Source of the DNA: Pseudomonadota bacterium
GTDB lineage: Bacteria; Myxococcota; Polyangia; Polyangiales; Polyangiaceae
Reading direction: 5' to 3'
DNA length: 5,255 bases
NCBI GenBank assembly: GCA_023419055.1
Contig: JAEZYO010000060.1
Span: 1-5,255 of the forward strand
Below, in pieces: positions 1 to 5,255 of this stretch. A program made the translations under genes and the position numbers. A model generated the notes under the pieces. That model saw only the letters and a program-made list of their open reading frames with translations. It ran no database searches and was not told where the DNA came from. Numbering within the stretch: the stretch's first letter is position 1; every line of letters starts with the position of its first letter.

Positions 1-1581
1 TGCCGCCTGCTTTCGGACGCAAGCTTCGTGATAAGCCCCGCCGACGCCGCGGCGGCGGTGACCGCGTTCGCCGAGGATGATCCGAGCGGCGCCGAAAATC
101 TGCGCGCCGCGCTGCGTCCGCTGCTCGGCTTCCGGTTCTCGACGGAAGCTCGCCTGCGGCGGCAGATCGAAGCTTCGTTCGACGCCAGCGTCGATTCGAC
201 GGCGGAGTGGTACAGGCAGCTGCTCCGCGACACGATGACGTCCGACTCCGGGCGCCGGAACCTCTACGATCGCAGCATCGAGATCTTGCCCGACGCGGGC
301 AGCCCTTCCGAGGGGATCGCGTTCGACGCGGTGATGGGCGCCGATCTCTCTTCGCTCCAATGTCACCCCGACCCCTCGGACAACGGGGTCAGGGTCTTGA
401 TCGACCCCGCGCGCGGGCGCTTCACGTTCCCCGGCGTCACGAACGCAGAACCACTCGTCGGCCGCTATTTCTACGGCTTCTCCGGCGAGATCGGCGCCGG
501 GCCGTACGTGCGCGAGCTCACGCGCGAACCGGAGCCAGTCGTCGAGCACGCCATCGGTGGCGGGACGCTGAGCTTGCCGGTTTCGAGCAGCTCGTTCGAG
601 GGCACGCGCACCATCGACGACAACCGCACGTACCTGCTCAACTTCGACAACCCGATCACCGACCTGGTGCTTCAGGCGAACGACGAGAAGCGTCCGTACG
701 TGATGCTCGATACGAGCAACGGCGCGCCGGTCCTCCTGACGACGGACTCCGACGAGCCCGCCCGGCTCGTCATCGACGGCATCTGGCTCGGGAGCTCTGA
801 GGCCGCCACGGACGTGCTCGACATCGTGATCGAACCCACGAGCAGCGCCTCGGCCGACGCCGAGTTCGACTGGGACGAGATCCACATCCGGCACGCCACG
901 CTCGATCCGGGAGGCGAGCGCGGCGACGGGCTACGTATTCCGACCCTCCGCATCGTCGTGAACGCGAGCGTGAGGCTGCTCAAGATCTCGCGCTCCATCG
1001 TCGGCCCCATCATCGTGAGCGTCGACTCGGATAGCCCGGAAAGCTCGGGCTTCGTCGAGACCCTCGAGATCATCGACAGCATCGTCGACGCGTCTCGGCT
1101 TCAGGAGAGCCCCGGCGACCGCCCGGTCGCGATCTCGAACGTGACGGGTGACGTGCGCTTCGAGGAGGTCACCGTGTTCGGCGACGTCATCGCCGAGCGC
1201 GTCCTCATCACCGACAGCATCGTCGACGGTCACATCGTCGCCGCCGACACTCAGGGGAGCTGCCTGCGCTTCAGCGCGGCCGAGCCGTCCCAAGACGACA
1301 AGAACACTCCGGATCGCTTCCACGCCCCGCTCATGAACGTCCTCCCGCACCATTTCGTCTCGCGACGCTTCGGAGATCCGGGCTACGCGCAGCTCTCGAG
1401 CACGGCTCCGGCAGAGCTACGGAGCGGCGCAGAGGACGGGTCGGAGATGGGAGCCTTCTCCTCGCTGCTGCGTGAAATTCGGCTGAACAGCGTGAACGCC
1501 AAGGTGGAGGAGTTCAAGCCGATCGGCATCCTGACTCAGTTCGTCTTCGAAGGGGAAGCGACCACGGCCGCACCGGAGTGA
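1..1581 (+). CDS. Phage-tail-like beta-helix protein with C-terminal GAEDGSEMGAF motif, 5'-partial
   Basis: The frame is open from base 1 to the TGA at 1579-1581, so the true start probably lies upstream. A GTG at 28 is the first possible start inside the window, but it has no clear ribosome binding site and the nine codons before it also read as coding. Numbered from that GTG, residues 1-110 look helical and charged. Residues 123-136 hold an IDP.RGRFTFPG motif and 149-162 hold YGFSGEIGAGPYVR. From about 180 to 410 there are short beta-strand coils typical of a parallel beta-helix, including RHATLDPGG (288-296), two DSIVD coils and a TVFGDV coil. The tail has CLRFS (412-416), FGDPGYAQL (448-456) and GAEDGSEMGAF (467-477). 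I recall this motif order from uncharacterised proteins in phage-tail-like or contractile-injection loci of high-GC bacteria. No catalytic residues can be assigned. A structural, fibre or adhesin role is an inference. The gene is likely co-transcribed with the DUF6519 gene 15 bases downstream. Confidence 0.9.
   Translation, partial: CRLLSDASFVISPADAAAAVTAFAEDDPSGAENLRAALRPLLGFRFSTEARLRRQIEASFDASVDSTAEWYRQLLRDTMTSDSGRRNLYDRSIEILPDAGSPSEGIAFDAVMGADLSSLQCHPDPSDNGVRVLIDPARGRFTFPGVTNAEPLVGRYFYGFSGEIGAGPYVRELTREPEPVVEHAIGGGTLSLPVSSSSFEGTRTIDDNRTYLLNFDNPITDLVLQANDEKRPYVMLDTSNGAPVLLTTDSDEPARLVIDGIWLGSSEAATDVLDIVIEPTSSASADAEFDWDEIHIRHATLDPGGERGDGLRIPTLRIVVNASVRLLKISRSIVGPIIVSVDSDSPESSGFVETLEIIDSIVDASRLQESPGDRPVAISNVTGDVRFEEVTVFGDVIAERVLITDSIVDGHIVAADTQGSCLRFSAAEPSQDDKNTPDRFHAPLMNVLPHHFVSRRFGDPGYAQLSSTAPAELRSGAEDGSEMGAFSSLLREIRLNSVNAKVEEFKPIGILTQFVFEGEATTAAPE
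1075..1228 (+). repeat. 16-bp direct repeat inside the first gene
   Basis: GACAGCATCGTCGACG occurs at 1075-1090 and again, identically, at 1213-1228, 138 bases (46 codons) apart and in the same reading frame. Both copies encode DSIVD. A third, weaker relative, RSIVG, lies at about 991-1005. The spacing fits successive beta-helix coils or a small internal duplication, not a regulatory site. Confidence 0.75.
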
Positions 1582-1587
1582 GGCCTC

Positions 1588-1592
1588 GAGAA
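1588..1592 (+). promoter_or_regulatory. Weak ribosome binding site of the DUF6519 gene
   Basis: The 15-base gap between the two genes (1582-1596) leaves no room for a separate promoter or terminator. GAGAA lies 4 bases before the ATG at 1597, which is rather close. A better Shine-Dalgarno match, GAGG at 1580-1583, overlaps the stop codon of the first gene but is 13 bases from the start. Neither is ideal. Translation may be coupled to that of the upstream gene. The start at 1597 rests mainly on the protein match, since the DUF6519 motif begins within a few residues of this methionine. Confidence 0.35.
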
Positions 1593-1596
1593 CGCC

Positions 1597-3171
1597 ATGG
1601 CGACCAAAGACATCACCCGTTTCCTGCACCAGCCGAAGAAGCACTACTCGGCGGTGCGCCTGCAGCAGGGCCGGCCCCTGCTCGACTCGGACTTCAATGA
1701 GGGGGTGCGCCTCGAAGAAGAGGACCGTAAGGGAACCCTGGTTCAGCTCTTCGGGCCGAGCGCCAGCACGGACCAGGGCTTTACCATCGGGCGCCCCGTC
1801 GTTCGGCGGTTCGACGGCGTGTTCACGGCCGCGAAGCTCAGGCCCGGCAACCTCTTGCCGGTGCACGGGGTCACGGTGGGTGGGGTCGCGGTGAACGTGT
1901 ACCCGCTCAGCATTCGACCCGGGAGCATTTACCTGGGCGGCATGCGCTTCGAGCAGGGCGAGGCCGAGCCGTTCGCCTTTCAGCGCGGGTTCTTGCAAAT
2001 GCGCGCCGGCGACTTGCCGCCGGTCGAAGCCTCGCCCTCGCCCTCTCCATTTTCGCCGAGCTCGCCGGCCTCCCCCCAGTTCCCGCCGTTCCACTACTTC
2101 TACTACCTGAACGCCTGGGAGCAGGCGGTCACCGGCGTCGAAGACGACGAGTTCACGGAGCGCGCGCTTTCGGGGCCAGACACGACGGTGCGCATCCGGC
2201 GCATGCGGCGCGTCGAGGTCCTGCCCATCCCCGAGGGTGCGATCGACACCTGCGCCGAGGCCTGGGAGCTCGCGATTCAGCGCCTCGAAGCCGAGAACGG
2301 CGTCTTCGATCGCGACACGAACGAGCTCCGCTCTCGCGGTCGGCTGGGCCTCGCCTTCCAGACGTATCCAGCCGGCGAGTGCGCTCCGTGCACCCCGGAT
2401 CCGGGGCAGAAGTACCTGGGCTCGGAAAATCAAACGCTGCGCGTGATGTTGACCAGCCCGACGACGTTCGTCTGGGCGCTCGACAACGGTGCGCCCCTCT
2501 ACCGCGTGGAGATCACGGGGCTGAGCCAGGACGACCCGACGGAGGTGCGCGTGAAGATGCTCACGCCTCCCCGGGATGAAGAGCACCAGCCCAAGCGGCA
2601 CCGCGTGGTCGAGATTCTCCCGTTCGGAGCGCTGGTCGAGGACGGGGAGGGCGAGCGCAAGAACGATCCGCACTTCTTGAAGGTGGCTGCCGAGGTCGGC
2701 GCCTTCACCCGCGTCGCCGACGACTACGACGACGAGACCCAGTCGTTCACCATCGACACGGAGGTCGGCCTCGCCGCGATCCAGGACCTGGTGTATCGCT
2801 GGGACCGGCGTCATCCCGCGGCTTCGCAGCTGAACTACCGCCGGAAGGGTAGCGACGCGCGCTTCTTCTACGTGCGCTTCTGGCACGTGGCCGACCGCAC
2901 GGAAGAGGTGGAGCTTACCACCACGAACGACCCGAGCTACGAGACGCTGGGCGACACTGGTATCGTGCCGCTCTTCCACCAGCCGGGCAGGCGCGGCGAC
3001 TACTGGGTCGCGTCGCTCCGCATCGACCAGCGCGAGCGCATCGTTCCGTACGACCTCCTGAGCGAGCCGGGCGGCGTGCCTCCGCACGGGCCACGCCACT
3101 TCTATGCGCCGCTCTCGCTCGTGGACGGCGACAACGTCGCGGTCACTCGCGTCGAAGATTGCCGGCCCGCG
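1597..3171 (+). other. DUF6519 domain region of the fusion protein
   Basis: These bases encode residues 1-525, which look like the whole DUF6519 unit rather than a fragment. The landmarks occur in the usual order: the QQGR..LDSDFNE start, the WE..VTGVED..ALSGPDTT block, the ENQ..RV and TF.W..DNG pair, the GDYW strand and the PHG..H.YAPL end. Two things look less typical. A proline/serine-rich stretch (residues 141-164) sits just before the WE block, and an ECAPC pair (Cys262 and Cys265) precedes the ENQ motif. The biochemical function of DUF6519 is not known to me, so none is assigned. The domain name comes from recalled motifs, not from a profile search. Confidence 0.8.
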
Positions 3172-5255
3172 CTCCGGCCCATTACCGATCGCGGCTGCGC
3201 GACGTACACGGTGGGCGACGGCCTGCTCAGCCGTGGCGACTTCGACAACATCCGCGAGGCCATCGAGGCGCTGCCGGCCGAGGGCGGGCTGGTTTCACTC
3301 CTTCCCGGTAACCATCGCTTGCCCGACGAGAACGGTCTCGCGCTCTCGATCACGGGGCGCTCGGGCGTCGTGATCGAGGGCTGCGGGGACGCGACCTTGA
3401 TCGAGGCGACGGAGAGCAGCCCCTCCGACCCGCTTTTGAGCTTCACGAGCTGCTCTGGCCTCACGCTGAGCAACTTTCGCTTGCACGTCGCGGATCAGAT
3501 CGGGGTGCGGCTCCAGAATTGTACGAGCACGACCATCAGCGACGTCACGATCGTCGCCGGCAACGTGACGATCTCGGGAGGGGACCCGGTGTTTTCTCCC
3601 GGGTCCAGCTTGGCCGACGATCGGCTCGTCGAGGCGAGCGGCTGCTCGCAGCTGTCGCTGCGTCGAGTCGTGATCGAGAGTCAGCGACGCCCCGCGCTGC
3701 TGGTTCGCGAGTCGGTCGACGTGGCCTTGGCCGAGCTCAAGTGCTTCGGGCAAGAGAGCTCGTTCGGGCCCGCGGCGGAGGCGATGATCACGCTCGAGCA
3801 GGTCGAGCGCGTGCGTCTTCGCGACTGCTCGCTCGACACCTTCGCCCAGGTCGGCGTCTACCTCGACGGGCGCGCGGAGCCCGTGCGCGACGTCCGCATG
3901 AGTGGTTTGTCGATCCTGAGCGGCCCCTTCCTGGGGTCGCCCGACATCCCGGCGCTCACGGCGGTGGACATCGATCAGTGCCACGACGTGAGCCTCGAGC
4001 GTTCTCAGATCACGCTCGGACACTCCGACACGCTCGGAGACCACGCGGGCGTGGTCTTGCGCGGGCATGACATCGCGCTCGAGGGCAATCAGATCCTCTG
4101 CCAGAGCTCGGCGCCGTGGGGAGGCGTGCAGGTCCGAGGCGGCTCGGATCGGATCGAGCTCAGAGAGAATCGAATCGCGGGCGGGCACGGTCACGGCGTC
4201 ACGCTCGGCAGCGTGCGCTGGGTCGAGGAGGAGTACGACAACGACTCCTCGCCGAACTTGATCGGCCTCCGGGAGATCGCGCGCCGCGGCGCTGGAGCCG
4301 GTCAGACCATCGACGGTCAGGTGACCGGCATGTACCCGGACCTCGACATCGGTGATCAGGCGCCGCCCGACGGCCCCCCGTGGGCTCAAGACGAGGGCCG
4401 GCTGAGCGACGTCCTGCTGTCGGACAATCGCATCGAGGGTATGGGCAGCAACGGCATTTCTGCGCTGACCGTGCTCGGCTTGCGTCAGGTCGCTTTCGAC
4501 TCCGGCGGGAGCGGCCCCGAGATCGTCGTCGGTGAGATCGCGCCCCTTGCGCTGAGCCGCGTCGTCATCGAGCGCAACACGATCACCGGCAACGTCCAGA
4601 ATCCGACCCTGGCTCGCGGCGAGCTCCTCGCGTCGCCGCGACAGGGCACGGGTGGAAGCTCCAGCCCGCCCTTCCCGTCGGGTGGCTACCCGGTGCTCAC
4701 CGCGCTGCCGCAAGGGGGCATCGTGCTCGGGCTCGCGGACAACAGCGACGTGCGCGAGAACGTCGTGATCGGTAACGGCGCGCAGACGTCGACCCCCGTG
4801 AACGGCGTCTTCATCCTCGGGGGTAATCGGCTCGTCGTCAGCGACAATCGAATCGCGGACAACGGGCTCCCCGCACGCCCCGAGAGCCCGGGTGAGCTCG
4901 ACGTCGACGTCCGCGCTGGACTCGCCGTCTTGCTCGCCGGCGCCTCGACGAGCACGGACTCCGGCGATATCCCGACCCTCGAGCAGCTCGACGAGCTCAC
5001 CGAGCCGTGGTCTTCCGCCGCTGGCAACCTGGATAGGGCGAGCGTCGCGCTCCAGGTGCTCAACAACACGATCCGGCAGCCGGAGGGCCGAGCGCTCCAC
5101 GTCGTCGCCGTCGGGCCGCTCCTGGTGGACGGGAACTTCTTGGCTTCCCGGGGCCACCACCACGACGACGCGCCCGGCTTCGGTGACGTCGTGTTCGCGC
5201 TGGTGTTGAGCGGCGCCGTCGAGTCGAAACCGCCGTTCGCGATCTCGGGCAGCCC
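1597..5255 (+). CDS. DUF6519 and right-handed beta-helix fusion protein, 3'-partial
   Basis: I translated this frame codon by codon: it has no stop from the ATG at 1597 to the window edge, giving 1219 residues with the C-terminus missing. Residues 1-~525 match DUF6519 as I remember it: KKHYSAVRLQQGRPLLDSDF (14-33), an AWEQAVTGVEDD...ALSGPDTT block (about 172-197), YLGSENQ (273-279), TTFVWALDNG (289-298), GDYW (467-470) and PPHGPRHFYAPLSLV (495-509), then a DC pair at 521-522. From about 534 a right-handed beta-helix begins with a cap motif (GDFDNIREAIEALP then GGLVSLLPGNHRL). It continues through many coils ending in NRI, NTI or similar. There is no signal peptide or membrane segment. The first gene lies 15 bases upstream. 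The domains suggest a large fibre or receptor-binding component of a phage-tail-like particle. Carbohydrate binding or cleavage is possible, but I see no assignable active site. Confidence 0.95.
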   Translation, partial: MATKDITRFLHQPKKHYSAVRLQQGRPLLDSDFNEGVRLEEEDRKGTLVQLFGPSASTDQGFTIGRPVVRRFDGVFTAAKLRPGNLLPVHGVTVGGVAVNVYPLSIRPGSIYLGGMRFEQGEAEPFAFQRGFLQMRAGDLPPVEASPSPSPFSPSSPASPQFPPFHYFYYLNAWEQAVTGVEDDEFTERALSGPDTTVRIRRMRRVEVLPIPEGAIDTCAEAWELAIQRLEAENGVFDRDTNELRSRGRLGLAFQTYPAGECAPCTPDPGQKYLGSENQTLRVMLTSPTTFVWALDNGAPLYRVEITGLSQDDPTEVRVKMLTPPRDEEHQPKRHRVVEILPFGALVEDGEGERKNDPHFLKVAAEVGAFTRVADDYDDETQSFTIDTEVGLAAIQDLVYRWDRRHPAASQLNYRRKGSDARFFYVRFWHVADRTEEVELTTTNDPSYETLGDTGIVPLFHQPGRRGDYWVASLRIDQRERIVPYDLLSEPGGVPPHGPRHFYAPLSLVDGDNVAVTRVEDCRPALRPITDRGCATYTVGDGLLSRGDFDNIREAIEALPAEGGLVSLLPGNHRLPDENGLALSITGRSGVVIEGCGDATLIEATESSPSDPLLSFTSCSGLTLSNFRLHVADQIGVRLQNCTSTTISDVTIVAGNVTISGGDPVFSPGSSLADDRLVEASGCSQLSLRRVVIESQRRPALLVRESVDVALAELKCFGQESSFGPAAEAMITLEQVERVRLRDCSLDTFAQVGVYLDGRAEPVRDVRMSGLSILSGPFLGSPDIPALTAVDIDQCHDVSLERSQITLGHSDTLGDHAGVVLRGHDIALEGNQILCQSSAPWGGVQVRGGSDRIELRENRIAGGHGHGVTLGSVRWVEEEYDNDSSPNLIGLREIARRGAGAGQTIDGQVTGMYPDLDIGDQAPPDGPPWAQDEGRLSDVLLSDNRIEGMGSNGISALTVLGLRQVAFDSGGSGPEIVVGEIAPLALSRVVIERNTITGNVQNPTLARGELLASPRQGTGGSSSPPFPSGGYPVLTALPQGGIVLGLADNSDVRENVVIGNGAQTSTPVNGVFILGGNRLVVSDNRIADNGLPARPESPGELDVDVRAGLAVLLAGASTSTDSGDIPTLEQLDELTEPWSSAAGNLDRASVALQVLNNTIRQPEGRALHVVAVGPLLVDGNFLASRGHHHDDAPGFGDVVFALVLSGAVESKPPFAISGS
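2017..2088 (+). repeat. Low-complexity Pro/Ser-rich coding tract
   Basis: Residues 141-164 are almost entirely proline and serine, with some Phe and Ala, and read SPSPSPFSPSSPASP at the core. The coding strand is a run of TCGCCC-like units and short pyrimidine tracts. It probably forms a flexible linker or exposed loop inside the DUF6519 region. Such DNA is prone to slippage, so its length may vary between strains. Confidence 0.7.
3582..3606. other. Intragenic perfect hairpin
   Basis: GGACCCGG (3582-3589) and CCGGGTCC (3599-3606) are exact inverse complements around a 9-base T-rich loop, so the mRNA could form a stable 8-bp GC-rich stem. It lies inside the beta-helix coding sequence, encoding the turn GGDPVFSPGSS. 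No T-run follows, so it is not a usual intrinsic terminator. A role in pausing or RNA stability is possible but unsupported. Confidence 0.5.
4168..4858 (+). repeat. 13-bp direct repeat encoding beta-helix NRIA turns
   Basis: AATCGAATCGCGG is found at 4168-4180 and 4846-4858, in the same frame, encoding NRIA in two distant coils. A close relative is at 4426 (AATCGCATCGAGG, NRIE). The likeness reflects the repeating beta-helix motif and possibly old coil duplication. Confidence 0.65.

Larger units (their letters stand above)
3196..5255 (+). other. Right-handed parallel beta-helix region, C-terminus cut
   Basis: The region starts at Cys534 (GCATYTVGDG) and the amphipathic cap helix IREAIEALP, followed by GGLVSLLPGNHRL and VVIEGCGDATLIE, a typical first coil of pectate-lyase-like folds. 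After that come coils of about 20-30 residues of the form 'x-V-x-L-x-x-N-x-I': ISDVTI, LSLRRVVI, VRLRDCSL, VSLERSQI, IALEGNQI, IELRENRI, VLLSDNRI, VVIERNTI, VREN VVI, LVVSDNRI, LQVLNNTI and LLVDGNFL. The asparagines in the later coils suggest an Asn ladder. Longer inserts interrupt the stack at about residues 874-935, 1004-1042 and 1117-1147. The fold is well supported, but an enzymatic role is not, since I cannot pick out a clustered set of acidic residues as an active site. Confidence 0.88.

Noticed and set aside
28..30. GTG as the true start of the first gene
   Set aside because: There is no good Shine-Dalgarno sequence before it, and the frame stays open to base 1. A start upstream of the window is more likely.
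207..800. 197-codon + strand ORF in another frame within the first gene
   Set aside because: It is an arginine-rich shadow, nested wholly in a frame with conserved motifs such as YGFSGEIGAGPY.
1582..1596. Promoter or terminator between the two genes
   Set aside because: The gap is only 15 bases, with no inverted repeat and no T-run; an operon is the simpler reading.
1417..3099. 560-codon ORF on the minus strand
   Set aside because: It is also in codon register with the + strand genes, ends opposite a CTA leucine codon at 1417, and runs across both genes and the gap between them. The protein has no recognisable family features, while the + frame carries DUF6519 motifs.
4012..4038. Short direct repeat ACGCTCGGA (4012-4020 and 4030-4038) around a TCGGA/TCCGA mini-hairpin
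   Set aside because: It is very short, lies in coding sequence (TLG codons twice), and is expected by chance in GC-rich repetitive beta-helix DNA.
3519..4070. 183-codon + strand ORF in another frame
   Set aside because: It is Arg/Ala/Gly-rich as expected of an out-of-frame reading of GC-rich DNA, and overlaps the well-supported beta-helix frame completely.
3295..5163. 622-codon ORF on the minus strand
   Set aside because: It lies in exact codon register opposite the beta-helix coding frame. It is long only because that frame avoids TTA, CTA and TCA codons; it ends precisely where a TCA serine codon occurs at 3295. Its product is a low-complexity Arg/Val/Asp/His/Ala mixture without domain motifs.
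1..5255. CRISPR array, tRNA/rRNA gene, insertion sequence or attachment site
   Set aside because: No regularly spaced repeats, cloverleaf-like sequence, transposase motifs or terminal inverted repeats were seen; coding sequence fills nearly all of the window.

Overview
The window is GC-rich, with G or C at most third codon positions. It reads as one strand of a dense bacterial operon. It holds two large genes on the + strand, both cut by the window edges and separated by 15 bases. A Myxococcota-like (Polyangia-type) or other high-GC environmental bacterium would fit, but no taxonomic marker is present, so this is only an inference from composition and gene type.

Positions 1-1581 carry the C-terminal part of a protein (at least 517 residues) that folds largely as beta-structure or beta-helix. 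Its short motifs (GRFTFPG, YGFSGEIGAGPY, RHATLDPGG, repeated DSIVD, VFGDV, CLRFS, FGDPGYAQL and a terminal GAEDGSEMGAF) match, from memory, a family of phage-tail-like proteins found in high-GC bacteria. Positions 1597-5255 carry a single uninterrupted reading frame of 1219 codons that is still open at the right edge. Its first ~525 residues match the DUF6519 family. The rest is a right-handed parallel beta-helix of NosD/pectate-lyase type. This frame accounts for 70% of the window, and all long antisense or out-of-frame ORFs over it are shadows.

The two genes are probably co-transcribed and seem to make large surface-type structural proteins without secretion signals. From recalled associations of both families, the likeliest setting is an accessory or fibre module of a phage-tail-like particle, such as an extracellular contractile injection system. 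No sheath, tube, baseplate or ATPase gene lies in the window, so this setting is an inference. There is no RNA gene, CRISPR array, mobile element or convincing promoter or terminator.
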